A stretch of 64,000 nucleotides of DNA from Eleusine coracana subsp. coracana. Taxonomy: Eukaryota; Streptophyta; Magnoliopsida; Poales; Poaceae. Below the pieces are notes generated by a model. That model made no database searches, was not told the origin of the DNA, and saw nothing but the letters and a program-made list of their open reading frames with translations. Position numbers and translations under genes: made by a program. The stretch covers positions 53,913,882-53,977,881 of the forward strand of contig CM064430.1 of assembly GCA_032690845.1 (NCBI GenBank), written 5' to 3'. This document shows, piece after piece, positions 24,101 to 35,942 of this stretch. Position 1 is the first letter of the stretch. Each line of letters opens with the position of its first letter.

Positions 24101-27100
24101 CACCTCATAAGTTTAACATATTCGCATCGTTTTTTGTTATTCCAAATATGCGGCATCGTATCACGGTGTGGAATTTCGACCAGGGGTCGTGAACAGCGCG
24201 TGCGATAGGAACGAGCCTCCGACCGTGTTTTATCAGCTTCAAAGCTAGAAAGAAAAAAAGTGAGCAGATACGGCAACTCGTATGACGCACTTCAGCAGTT
24301 GGGGAAGCAACATCTCTGCTTCTCTACATCCCTATCCATCACAGTTGTTGAGCAGTAGGTGATGCTTCTGTCACGAACAAGACACTTCAAAACAAATCCT
24401 AAGAATAGAGAGATAGGTGATTGCCGGAAACTTTATTTTGTACCAGTGGAAAGCTCGTCGGCAACTGAAGCAAGAGAACTGTAGAGAGTTGCCATGACTG
24501 TTTCAGTCTTTTGAATTATTGCATACTGCATGCACGAACCCTGTGGTTTGACAGCAGACGCAAAGAGTTGCCATGGCTGTTTTCAGTCGTTCGCTGATCA
24601 GGCCTCTGCGTTGAGCATGCTTGGATGGGAATTGTGACACCAATGTGGTCTATTATTGTCTGAAGTCCTAATCTGTGAACTGTGACGGTGGTCGCGGTCG
24701 ACTCCGTCTCATCCACCTTTGCGAGATTCCCAATTCTCAGCCCATATCGACAGTACTTGATAAGACGCGCAGAGCCGTGTCATTAGCAGCTGCTACTGGT
24801 GTTCAACGTACCTCTATTGTCCTCATCGTTTGGTTCTCCATTTCAAAATCTGTCAGGTCGTGCATCACTTCAGCTAACTTGGTTTTCACCTTAACGAAGT
24901 TTTCAGGTACAAAGGATTACCGTTCTCCATTTCAAAATCTGTCAGGTCGTGCATCACTTCAGCTAACTTGGTTTTCACCTTAACGAAGTTTTCAGGTACA
25001 AAGGATTACCGTCTATGGTTCGGCCGACGGATCCTAGTTCCTACTGTCGGCCGGATGCTTCTGATTCTGAACACCCTCCATCTTAGATCGCAAGCAAACT
25101 AGCATGCAGAACTATGTTAGCACCTACTACTGAGACCCTTCTTCGAAGTCATTCAGAAGTCACATCGCGCGTGACTGTATAATGACAGCAGCTCTTGCTT
25201 CTGTTCATTCGGATAATTCCGGCGTGATGTTGATTGTGTTTTAACCTGCGTATAACTAGCAAATAACATGAGCCAAAGTAACTTTGCGAACGGAGCATAA
25301 GAAACGAATAAATGATTTCACAGTCTCGGCAAGATCATGATTCAGTTCAGCAAGTCATGAGACATGATGAGACTTGGCGCATCTTGTAGAACAATGGGCA
25401 GTGATCAGATCGCCTGATGAATCAATGTAACTTCTTTTTTGATCTCGCCAGGAGTGTAATGTTGACTCATCACAAAAAAGAAAACGGAGATTTTTTCTTT
25501 TTGATAATGAAGAAAATGGGGGAGATCTCTCGCTTTCGAGCGCGACTGGTTTCCTCGCGCCCATATCCTCCTGCGCCCGCGGTCACACAGCAGTATGGAC
25601 CAATTTCAGTGTGTTGGCCCATGCCTCATAAAATGGAGAGGAACAGACTACCTCGTAGGCAGATGATGCAGGTAACAGGGACCTGGGGGCCTCTCCGCGG
25701 TTTGAGAGGAGTCGATAAAAAGCTGCCGAAATCTGGTGGCAAGGCCTTAATAAAGGCCCAGAGTGGATTGAATTATTTCTGAGTCTGGCCTAATTTTTGG
25801 GAAAGTACGTGGTCGTAGTCCAAACGGGCCACCTGGCACGGCCCGGCCCAATACAACTGTACGATTTCTCGAATTATCAATCACTGTATACTAGGAGTAC
25901 TCGATTTGAGATGTATATCCAGCTGTTTTCTGTGCTGAGTTGGTTGGATTTTATCACCTAGTCACTTGCAAGCGTGACTGGAAAAATTAAATGCTTTCAG
26001 TTAGCTTAAAAAACACCATCACCGTTTGAAATAAACAGATACTATATTCGCCCTCCACGCCAACGAAGGGGTACATCGCGTAGCGCCATTGAACTCTGCT
26101 CGCAATTCTTTACCCGCGGGATCCTTCCGAGTTGTGTCACGAAATTAAAGCCACAAGAATGGCTTCGATCGACGTCATCTTCCCGGGTTAAAGAATGGTT
26201 TTGCCATCGGCCGCGTTGCACGGTTCCAGAGCCGCAGGCTCGACACGCACGCGGTGACGGCGCGCGGAGTCATGTGGCCATGTGGAACGACCGTCTCGAG
26301 AGTGCGCGCACTCGCCCCGAACCCGAACCGAACGTGCTGGAAGCGTGGAACCCCATTTCCGCTTGCTTTTCTCTCCGCCCGGGCGACAGACGACCAACCA
26401 CCGGCCCACGCGGTGGACGCGCGCACCCCCGCACCGCACCTGACGTGGGGCGTGACACCTGCCGCGCCGCCATGCGTCGTGCGCGGCGCCCGCGGGGCCT
26501 TCTCGACGCGTTACTGGCCTTCCCGGTTCCAGCAGGTCGTGGCAGTTCCGCAGCGGTGGGCTCAGGCCTCAGGACCTGCCTGCTGCGCAACGCGCCGGAA
26601 TGCCGGCTACTAGAATATGCGCCCAACGATTCGGACCGAGGGGAATCCCGTGCAGCCGCGTCTCTGATCAGATGCCGATTCCAGGTGGGCGGCGACGCAG
26701 GTTTCGTCCAAGTTACCGGTACCTTGTTTTCAGTTTGAGGAATCCTTCGATTATACGAATTCAACAAAAAAAAACTTCGATTGTACGAGTATACTTGCTC
26801 GTACGCATGGTGACTCGCCAACACGTGAGGTAGGGAACGGCACTCAGCCCAAACCTATCCGTTTGCCTTTTTTTCTAAGAAATCTACTACTTGCGAAATA
26901 AATTAAATAAAGATTCGCTCGCTGTGGTCCGCTGTGTATTCAATTTGAATGCGTAGAAAAATACGGGGACTCCTGTTTGATTTTGGCAATTTCAACGTCG
27001 TGATTTGGACTTGTTTCAGACAGACCATGTCGATTGATCTGATCTGAATACAAGGTCGTAATCGCTGATGTGACTTTTACATGTCTCGCCTCAAGTATTA

Positions 27101-27460
27101 GCGTCGCAAACTGTGCATAATTTTCACTCCGCTAAAGACCGCATAATTAATCATTTATTTAATCAAGAAGATATACACAACACAATTCAAATCCAAGACA
27201 GCACAATGATTGCTCCTTAATTTTCTTAATGGAAGAAAGACAACACGAATTCGAAATGACGATTACCAAATCAATTTCATCTTTTAGCACGAGCAAAGCA
27301 CATGAGAAATGAGCACGATACTGATACCAAGCAAAACGAGAAAGAAAAGCAAAACGAAAACTGAAAAAAGCCAGCGTGCCCTAGCCTCCGTCTGTCTTCT
27401 CTTCCCGTCCCTTCCAGCGCCGCTTCTTCCTTCCCAGGTCCAACCCACCACCGCCGCTCG
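18175..27460. other. 9 kb gap, no gene supported
   Basis: The first few hundred bases are the 3'UTR of the ARM gene. The rest contains GC-rich blocks (20.0-21.8 kb and 26.2-26.7 kb) with overlapping frames on both strands, such as 18514-19128, 20071-20790 and 26274-26738. None has a recognisable domain, a conserved start or clear splice partners. The only structure I can stand behind is the tandem duplication at 24834-25011. Non-coding transcripts cannot be excluded. Confidence 0.45.
24834..25011. repeat. perfect 89-bp tandem duplication
   Basis: Unit 24834-24922 (ttctccatttcaaaatctgt ... aaaggattaccg) is repeated immediately at 24923-25011 with no mismatch seen by eye. Perfect identity in non-coding DNA suggests a recent event or an assembly artefact. 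Confidence 0.9.
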
Positions 27461-27581
27461 TTTAAATCCCCCCCTTCCGCAGCCGCAACCGAACGCCTGC
27501 CTCGTCTTCCCCAAGCAAAAAGGCGAGAGAGAATTCGTCCACGCCCCCGACCCCGCTCGCCTCCCCTCGCGTCATCCTCAC

Positions 27582-27722
27582 ATGGCAGCGCTGCGCCTCT
27601 GCGAGCAACTCAAGAAGAACGACCCCTGCTCCTGCTTCTCCGACCCCTGCGCCGATCCGCGTCCCTGTCCCGATCTCGCCACCTCCTACGCCTCCCTCCG
27701 CGTCCACCGCACCTGCTCCTGA
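27582..27722 (+). promoter_or_regulatory. 46-codon upstream ORF in the likely 5'UTR of the IFRD gene
   Basis: An ATG at 27582 opens a Cys- and Pro-rich frame (MAALRLCEQLKKNDPCSC..) that stops at 27722, 142 bp before the main ATG at 27865. A TATA-like tttaaat lies at 27461-27467, so the uORF is probably inside the leader. If translated, it would reduce initiation at the main ORF. Whether the peptide is conserved is unknown. Confidence 0.4.
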
Positions 27723-27864
27723 TTCCGGGAGCCTCCCGCCGCCTCCGAGCTCCTCCTCGCTCCTCCTCCTGCGCCGTCGCTCTTGCGGCGGTTTCTGCTC
27801 TGTCTCGTGCGGTTGGTTGTCTCGGGGTTCGCTTCTGAGTTCCGGTTCTCGGGCGGTCTCGCCA

Positions 27865-30800
27865 TGGGGAAGAGTGAGTTCCTCTCTCCGCGTTGGTTAA
27901 TTGGATTTTTTTTCTCCTTGCTCCTGATTGATGGACGGGCTCCGTTCTAGGTGCTGATTTTGTGTGTGTTGTGTTCCTGCAGGCAAGAAGAGCAAGGCCC
28001 GTGTCGCCGGGGACGACCTGCTCGACAGCAGCGACGCCGACAGCCTCGCCTCCTCTTCCACCGCCATTTCGGATCTCTCCATCTCGTACGCCACCGAGCA
28101 CATCAACTCGCAGGAGTTCGTCCTCGACAAGTACATTGACGCGCTCTACGAGAAGAGGTGAGGCTTACGTTTCCCTAGCATTTCCTTGTGGTCTCTGCCA
28201 TTTCTGTTGGCGTGATAGCCATTTCTATTGACTTCGATTAGATGGATTGCGCTTATGTATTGTATGCTGGGTTCACCTCGATTCCATTTGTGATGTGGCA
28301 TAATATTCTAATGCATCGTCCCATTTGTAGTTGACTGAGGAATTTGGTTTTGTTGATAATTGTATGATGTTCGCCAATTGACACATGGGCTCCTGCAGGG
28401 ATACGTTTGCTATGGCTGATTGCAGAAGTTTAGTGTTTACTCTACTTTGCAAGTTTCTTTTGTTATGAGCTATATGCTAATGATGATAACTAATCAGCAG
28501 AAGAACACACTATGTGCTAACTACTTACTTTATGGTTATCGGGTAGCTTATAGGGCTCTTTATGTGTATGAAATTGCATCCCCCCACCCTAAATTCCTTA
28601 TAGGATTGTTGTCTTGATTTAGTAGGTAACCTAACAGAGGTCATTTGACTCATACTGTACAACTGTGACAATTATAGCTTGTTAGTAAACACTCAGTAAG
28701 ATGAACTGAAGACTGAAGAAGTCCAGCTTTGACTTGTGTCAGTTCGTTCAATCTGATGCCAGATTTTTATTTGGCTATAGTACTAAATTAGACAAGCAAT
28801 CTGGGAATTTACTTTCCAAAGGGTTAATGAATGTTGTGGTAATATTCAAAAGGTAATAGAGATGAGGAGCCTTATGTTACGTATTTGCATGCTGTTGTCA
28901 GTATTGAGGGAGACATTGTGTATTTTGCTATGTTATTTTGACAACAAAATGGATGATGTTCCTGCTTTGATTAACTCTGCATTGTAATTGATTGGAACGT
29001 AACCGTCGCATTCTTTTTTCAGGGGTTCCACGAGAGAGGCGGCATTGTCTAAACTGGTTGATGCTTTTGAAAGCTTTATGCTTCATGGTATTGTGGAGAA
29101 CAAGTATGTTATACATTCCACTGCTGTTCTGTTATTGAGAGTCATATGCATATTGCATTTTTGGTGTTATTGTGAACACTTCATAGTCTCCGAATCTCAC
29201 CTGGTTACATTCTTTATTAATTAGGCTACTCTTTAGGTTTAGATACATTTATCTGAATCCACCCTGTTCAATGCATCACAATTTTTTTCTTTATCTTTTG
29301 AAGGTATGCCACTCTGCTGAGTCAATTCAACAATTCTGTTAAGAAAGGATCTACTAAGGAGAGTTGTTTGGCATCTCGTGCCATTGGTTCGTATCCTGCT
29401 CTTCTTTATACTCTGCAGCTTAAACCAAATCAACGTTTGACTGTTTTTTATGGGACTTAAAGGGTTATTGGCCATTACACTTGGTGCTGGAAGTAGTTCA
29501 CATGAAGTAATGGAGGAGTCACACCCACAGTTGTCTAAAGTACTTCAATCTTGGTCTGATGCGATAAAGATGATTTCTGTACGTAGTCTCTCTTTGTCCA
29601 TTTGGTTTCCATCTTTAATTCACTTTCAGTACAGTAAATCTCAGATTATCAATTGATCTTATGTAGGCACTTGATTGTTTGTCTGTCATCACATTTGTTG
29701 GTGCAAGTGATCTGGCTGAAACAGAGTTCTCTCTTAAAGCCATGTGGGATGTGATTCATCCCAAGTCAGGTTCAAATGTATGTTTTAAGATTTACTTGTC
29801 ATATTTTGGAAGCTAATATTGAAGAAATTCGCATCTGATTATCAAACACCCTGAACCCCTGCAGGTTGGAACTGTCCGGAAACCTAAACCACCTTTGCTA
29901 GCAGCTGGCTTATCTGCATGGACATTTCTCCTAACAACTATTGGTTCCTGGAGGATAAATACTGATAGTTGGAAAGAGTGAGCACCCCATTGCTCTTCTG
30001 TTTCTGACTAGACTCATGTATGAGCAATAATCTGTTGATAAAATTACCTACTCTTTATCTTTTTTTATTTGCTAGGCCAATTGCATTTCTCTCAACTCTT
30101 CTAGAAGCTGAGGATCGTGCTGTTCGAATGGCTGCTGGTGAAGCATTAGCTGTATGCTTTGAGTTAAATCTGCTTGATGTTTCTTCTTTTGAAGATGCTG
30201 ATGTTAGCAGTGGAGCAACTGGTGGTCCTAAGAACAAGCTTTTCTTGGATATGCAAGCATTGAAAGCTAAAATAGCAGGTTTGGCCTCTAATCTCTCTTC
30301 AGAGGCAGGGGGAAAAGGTGCAGACAAGAAAAACCTGACTGACCAAAGGGACTTGTTTCAACGTATCTTGGATTTTGTCAAGGTTCGTTCATTCTAGCCC
30401 TAGTTAGCCCCTAAAATAATGTTTGGTTTTGTTTCTCTTTAACATTGATGATGGCTTTCTTGTAGTATGGTGAGTGCCCTGAAGAATCAGTTAAGATTGC
30501 AGGAAAGCGTGATGTCTTAAGGGTTTCATCATGGTGTGAATTAATTCAGGTGCATTTCTTTTTTCCTACAGTTAGTTTTCTTCTCAGGAATTTTTCTACA
30601 GTTGGTTTAGAAAGTGCACTTTTCCTTCACGTACCTGTTACCTAATATTTCCTTGTCAACAGTTGAATTTCTTAAAGCGGTTCCTTGGGAGAGGATTTCT
30701 GAAGCATGTGCAGGTACAATATGCAGAATTATTTTGTACTACTGTTTAGACTTACTGGATGTGAATGTCCTCACTGTTCTGTGTACAGGAAAATGGACTT

Positions 30801-31810
30801 CTTCAAGATATTTTTGACATCAAGACTGATACAACTGAAACTCTTTCATCCACTGACAAGGTAATAGTAGACTTCCAGCACTGTTTAGGACTTGAGTTGC
30901 AATGATGGTTGTATATGAGGGTTAGAGACAAAGGTAGGCTAATTCATCTGTTGGGAAATCAATCAAAGTTGAGCAATATTTACCCATTGAATGTGGGACC
31001 ACAGAACCCATGCCAATTGCTGTCAATCCTACCTCAAGGATAATTTCTGACCTGTCACATGATTTTGAAGGTTCTTGCCTTGTATAAAAAGTAGGAGGCA
31101 ATGACATAAATGCATGATTTTGTATCTCTTTTTTGCACTAAAGCTTTCGGGTCCTAAACCCTTGAAAAAGGCTACTGAATGCTTTGTTTAAACTAGTTGC
31201 CTTGAGGACAGGAAACGAGTCTGTTGCCTTTTCTATGCATGGTTAACCAAACCCTTAACTCATGATTGCCATACGTGCACATTGCTTACTTGCAACCTTT
31301 TCATCACTGATTTGTTCATGTGTCTCCTGCTGCTATGCCCATTCTATACAGTTGCTACTTACTCTGCTGGGTGTTGTTGGGGTTGATATATATGTGTTTC
31401 TTATTACAAACAACCCAAATCTCTTGCAGAAAATCTTCAGGTCTGGAGAAGAGAAAGATAGAGCTTTAAAATTAAACAAGGATCGCCGTTTGGCTCAGGT
31501 ATTACAAATATCTTCATCTTAACTACATTTCTGCATGTGTTTGCTTTTCTTCAGAATCAATTGATGTGGAGTAATTTGTTCAAATCATGGTATTATTATT
31601 GTTTAAATGTGTGCGACACTTTTGAACCCCCTACATACCTATGAATGGCAGCAGCAATATATTTCCTTCGTCCTTTCAATCCGTGTGTGCCAGAACTGTA
31701 AAAAACTATTAAGTACTTTTTATATAACTGGTGTTTGCATCAATTGACTATGACCGCATGTCTGATGGTCACTGCAGGCGAGGAAGAATGCTGCTATGCT
31801 GATTGAGTAA
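27865..31810 (+). CDS. interferon-related developmental regulator (IFRD/SAT32-like) protein, 434 aa
   Basis: Thirteen coding exons: 27865-27874, 27983-28157, 29023-29103, 29304-29386, 29463-29578, 29667-29777, 29865-29977, 30076-30382, 30466-30549, 30663-30713, 30789-30860, 31430-31498 and 31778-31810. All junctions are GT-AG and keep phase (1305 nt). The protein starts MGKSKKSKARVAGDD, has a Ser-rich acidic stretch, then the helical HEAT/ARM-like IFRD domain (about 40-330, e.g. LDKYIDALYEKRGSTREAAL and WKEPIAFLSTLLEAEDRAVR). The short IFRD C-terminal domain (about 335-400, NFLKRFLGRGFLKHVQENGLL) and a basic tail follow. IFRD proteins are regulators of transcription and ribosome function in animals; the Arabidopsis homologue SAT32 is linked to salt tolerance. 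The first coding exon is only 10 nt after the ATG. The gene runs tail-to-tail with the PPR gene. Confidence 0.92.
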
Positions 31811-33074
31811 CGGGGATGGGATAAATGACACCTGCTCCGCCTCTTCATTCTCTCATTTTATCTTGATTGTTATCCTTGTAAACTGTTGTGAGGACGTCCA
31901 CTGAAGTTAGTGCCTTCATGATGCTGTAATTCGCTGTGCTAGCGTAATATGACATTTAAATGATTTGTCAGCTGCTGGGCCTCTGCTGTTTTTTCACGTT
32001 ACATACGAAATACAATGGCATCCTGTTGATGTTTTTTTTAATATATATAAAAAAAGGCTTGCTGTCAAATGCTGTCGGTATTCATTTGTGTGGTGTATTT
32101 GTTGACGACGAGGTGGCAGTCGAGCACCGTGGCAGACACTTCGCCGCCATGCCACTGTGCCGCTTGTGGTGGGAGTGCCCTGCCGGCATTGTTTCCTTTC
32201 GCAGGCCGCGGGCGAGTTGATGTCTTCATTCCTGTGCGGAACAAAAGCAATCCAGATGTAATATGAGACATGCAAGATTAGTCTGCAAATAACTTTGCAT
32301 TCTGTTGATCTAGAGAAATATAAAATGAAAAATACTTCAGAGGAGACCCATTTGTTAGACTTTTGTCGAACTAAGTGTTTTAAATCCTTTGATTGATAGA
32401 GAAATTGCCATCCAAGTGATTTTAATCATTAGATTTCGTGGTGGTACAAAAGTCTAACAAAACTGGTCTACTCTATAGTAGTGCTTAAATAAAATATAAG
32501 AGCAATAACACGTATATTTTCTTCACGTCAATGAAGGGTGCAACAGAAGTTTACCGTTCATTTCACAGATTCCATACTTGTGCAGCTGTGTGGATTAGCT
32601 CAATGTGGAATTTTACCATCGTTCGTGCCAGAGCTGCCCACGAATTTGATGTCATCTAGCTGCGCTGTAGAATGAAACCTGATCCTTCATCATTGTTGCA
32701 TTCGGCAGAACTTCCCATTTACCAGCATTGAATCTACGATATGCTAACCTCAATCAGAAAAAAAAAAATCACCTTGGCCATCTGTACTGGTGGTGACATA
32801 TACCTAATAGGACGCAGCCTACTTGGCCACAAAGCTGATGCTTACACATAAGGATTTGTGGCAGTTAAACACTGTCAGCATGGAATAATACATTCAGACC
32901 TCAATTGACAGGTCTGCCACCAAAAGCCATGTTTCCTTTAGCTGAATCAGTCCGGTCTCTGAATTCCAATTTAAGCTTTCTGTTCACAACCAAGATGGCT
33001 GGTAAAATAAAGTTGAGAAATGGACCTTGAGGACATACGTTAGTAGGAGCACTGATGTGACAGCGAAAACATAT
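31811..33074. other. convergent 3' regions of the IFRD and PPR genes
   Basis: This is the 3'UTR of the plus-strand IFRD gene and the 3' end of the minus-strand PPR gene. It is AT-rich, and no coding frame with a recognisable product is present. Confidence 0.5.
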
Positions 33075-35552
33075 TCACCAATAGTTACCACAAGAACATT
33101 CACCATCCTTGAAATGGTGAAACCGCCTAACGTCCCTAACAACAATCTCCCGTCCGACTGCTTTTGACATGAACATCATTGCAGTATGACAATCACTACA
33201 TATTCTCAAGTTCTTAAGAACTGTAACTGTAGCTCCAGGTGACAACTTTAGAAGTCCAAAACCAACTGCTAACCTCTCGCTATGTGCAGACAATATTTGT
33301 TCTTTCTGATGAGGTCCCATATCATGCAACACTACCTTGGTGTCAGGAACATATCCAAGCTTTCTCATTTTAGCACCCACCATTTCAAGGAACTGGTAAA
33401 TTTCTTGTGCTTCTGGATGATTTGTATCGCTAACCAAAAACACATGAACACTGTTTCCAACTTCTATCCAGCTGCATCCAGGCTCCTTCTTGACCCCTCG
33501 ATCACGCATTAGCTTTCTTACTTTGGCAGCATCTACCCAACGTCCTGCAGCTGAATAAGTGTTGGACAGTAGGATGTATGTGCCATCATGTTGTGGGGTC
33601 ATCTTAAAAAGTTGGTCTGCTGCATAAGCACCAAGCTCAATATCTCCATTAGTCCGACAACCAGAGAGAATTGCCTCCCAAATGGATGAGGTAGGCTCGA
33701 AGGGCATTGTCTTGATCAAATCTTTAGCTTCTCCAATTCGTCCAGCCCGACCAAGCAAATCGATCAGCCGTGCATAGTGGTCTTCTCCAGGGATAATCCC
33801 GAATTCTCTCTTCATGGACTCAAAATATTGAAAGCCTTCATCCACCAAACCAGCATGATTGCAGGCTGTCAATACTGTGAGAAAGGAAATCCAATCAGGA
33901 TATATACCTTTAGCAATCATCTGATCAAAAAGCTCAAGTGCCTCTCTTCCATGTCCATGCTGCCCAAGGGCTGAAATCATGGCATTCCATGAGACTGAGT
34001 CAACATTGGGCATAACAAGGAACACGAGATGAGCATCACTCACAGCTCCACATTTAGCATACATGGTTATAAGTGCATTTCCTGCAGAATTGCTCGCCTC
34101 GAAACCAAGCTGCACAAGATGCCCATGGAGCTGCTTGCCATGTTTTAGTGCCCCAAGTTCACCACATGCAGCTATTGCGCCAGCGTAGGTGTAATCACAC
34201 GGCTTGGCATCCTCAGCCCTCATCTGATTAAACAGCTTGAGGGCATCTTCCGAAAGCCCTCCATGGACATATCCTGAGACCATCACCATCCATGACAATT
34301 CATTTTTATAAGGCATCTCATTGAATACCTCAGCTGCCTTGTCTAGACAGCTGCTTTCAACATACCCTGACAAAATGGTGTTTGAGGATACGACATCCTT
34401 CAGCTTCATACTGTCAAATATCTTTTTCGAAACAGTAATTTTCCCACTCTTTGAGTATAAGGTCATCAGTGCATTGTTAACAGGCAAAGCTGACTCTGGG
34501 ACAAAATTTGGCTGCAACCGGATGATCTGACCGTGGACAGACTTCCCATGCACAAAGAACCCACTATTTGCACAAGCACTCAGGACACTAGTAAATGTGA
34601 ACTCATCAAGCGGCAGCTTTTCTAACACCATCCTCCTGAACAGCTCAAACGCCTCCTCATACATTCCAGATTGCACGTACCCTGAGATCATCGCGTTCCA
34701 CACGACATCGACCTTCCCATCAGCCTCTTCAAAAACTGATCGAGCAGCGTTGACGTCTCCTCTCCTAACGTACCCAACGACCATCGTGGTCCATGTGAGA
34801 TCATCCTTGTTTGGCATTTCGTCGAGCACTTTCCGTGCGGCCCAAGGCGCCTCGCTCGCTTCGCATTTCATGTACAGAGCAATGAGCGCGTTGAACACTG
34901 ACATGGTGGCCCCTGCGCCGGACTTGAGCACCGCGCAGTGCAGCTGCGCGCAGTGCGGGACAGAGAGGCCGGGCAGGTAGCCCACGGCGCTGAGGAGCGC
35001 GGTGAATGAGTAGTCGTCAGGGCGAAGTGAGCCGGAGGCGCGCAGGGAGCGGAACACGGCGATGGCGGGCGCGGCGTGGCACGCGCGGGCGTACGCGGAG
35101 ATCATGGCGTTGTGGAGGACGGTGTCGCGGCGCTTCGGCGGGACGGCATCGAAGAAGGAGGCGGCGGCGGGGAGGCGGCCCGCCGCGGCGTGCGCGGAGA
35201 CGAGGGAGGTGGCGGCGATGGGGCAGGGTTTGGCGCGGAAGAGGAGCGTGGCGGCGGAGAGGTCGGAGGAGACGGTGTAGAGGTGGATGAGGCGGAGGGT
35301 GAGGTGCGGGTGCGGCGGCGCGTGGAGGAGCGCTGAGGTGGCGAGGCGCGCGTGGAGGCAGCGGAGTGCGCGGAGGAAGGAGGAAGTGAAGGCGGAGGAG
35401 GGGGAGAGGGAGGCGTGCTCGGCGAGGCGACGCAGGAGGACGGAGCATTGGTAGGGCATGGAGGTGGATGCGAGTGGCGGCGGCGGTGGCGGCGGCATGG
35501 CGGCGTGCGTAGTCGGGCGAGCCGAGCGCGCGCCGCGCCGCACAGAGTTCAA
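33075..35552 (-). CDS. DYW-class pentatricopeptide repeat protein, 825 aa
   Basis: One intronless frame with a long run of PLS-type PPR motifs (e.g. VVWNAMISGYVQSGMYEEAFELFRRM, VSWNAMISALGQHGHGREAL), E/E+ motifs (from about IWEAILSGCRTNGDIELG) and a C-terminal DYW domain. The DYW deaminase residues are visible: HSE in SAHSERLAV and CSDCH as the CxxC metal ligand. The protein ends ECSCGNYW, so the last triplet is NYW rather than DYW. Order and wording match Arabidopsis At1g25360-type proteins. DYW PPRs act in chloroplasts or mitochondria and edit specific C residues in organelle RNA; the target is not predictable here. The start could be 35552 or an internal ATG at 35459 (MPYQCSVLL); the upstream part is Pro-rich. 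The 5' third is very GC-rich. Confidence 0.95.
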   Translation of the reverse strand: MNSVRRGARSARPTTHAAMPPPPPPPLASTSMPYQCSVLLRRLAEHASLSPSSAFTSSFLRALRCLHARLATSALLHAPPHPHLTLRLIHLYTVSSDLSAATLLFRAKPCPIAATSLVSAHAAAGRLPAAASFFDAVPPKRRDTVLHNAMISAYARACHAAPAIAVFRSLRASGSLRPDDYSFTALLSAVGYLPGLSVPHCAQLHCAVLKSGAGATMSVFNALIALYMKCEASEAPWAARKVLDEMPNKDDLTWTTMVVGYVRRGDVNAARSVFEEADGKVDVVWNAMISGYVQSGMYEEAFELFRRMVLEKLPLDEFTFTSVLSACANSGFFVHGKSVHGQIIRLQPNFVPESALPVNNALMTLYSKSGKITVSKKIFDSMKLKDVVSSNTILSGYVESSCLDKAAEVFNEMPYKNELSWMVMVSGYVHGGLSEDALKLFNQMRAEDAKPCDYTYAGAIAACGELGALKHGKQLHGHLVQLGFEASNSAGNALITMYAKCGAVSDAHLVFLVMPNVDSVSWNAMISALGQHGHGREALELFDQMIAKGIYPDWISFLTVLTACNHAGLVDEGFQYFESMKREFGIIPGEDHYARLIDLLGRAGRIGEAKDLIKTMPFEPTSSIWEAILSGCRTNGDIELGAYAADQLFKMTPQHDGTYILLSNTYSAAGRWVDAAKVRKLMRDRGVKKEPGCSWIEVGNSVHVFLVSDTNHPEAQEIYQFLEMVGAKMRKLGYVPDTKVVLHDMGPHQKEQILSAHSERLAVGFGLLKLSPGATVTVLKNLRICSDCHTAMMFMSKAVGREIVVRDVRRFHHFKDGECSCGNYW

Positions 35553-35700
35553 TTCTGCACGCGGGCCCGCGGGATTTTGTGGGAGGTTCAGCTGTTACGT
35601 GTTCTCTCGAAAAAAAAAAACCTTTTATACTGGATTCATAAATAAGCTCACACATTTATACTATTTTTAAAATTATGAATTTATCATTTTTTTGAATATA

Positions 35701-35942
35701 CTCTCTCCGTTCCAAAATTGTTGTCATTTTTTTCTGAACTTTAATTATTCGTCTTATTCAAAAAATTATCTTAAATATATAAAATTATTAATTATATTAT
35801 AAATTTATCTAGTAATAAAGCTAATCATGAAAAAATTTTATTTAGTAATAAAACTAATAATTTTTAAAATATTTTAAATAAGACGAATAGCCAAAGATAA
35901 TAAAAAAAGTCAATGACGATAACAATTTTAGAACGGAGAAAG
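35701..35942. mobile_element. Stowaway-like MITE, 242 bp
   Basis: The ends ctctctccgttccaaaattg and the inverted caattttagaacggagaaag (with a few mismatches) are flanked by TA at 35699-35700 and 35943-35944, the Tc1/mariner target duplication. The interior is AT-rich and foldback-like. It lies about 150 bp upstream of the PPR start codon, so it may add promoter sequence to that gene. Confidence 0.85.

Noticed and set aside
26270..26824. 184-aa minus and 154-aa plus frames around 26.5 kb
   Set aside because: They overlap antisense over their full length; neither shows a recognisable family.
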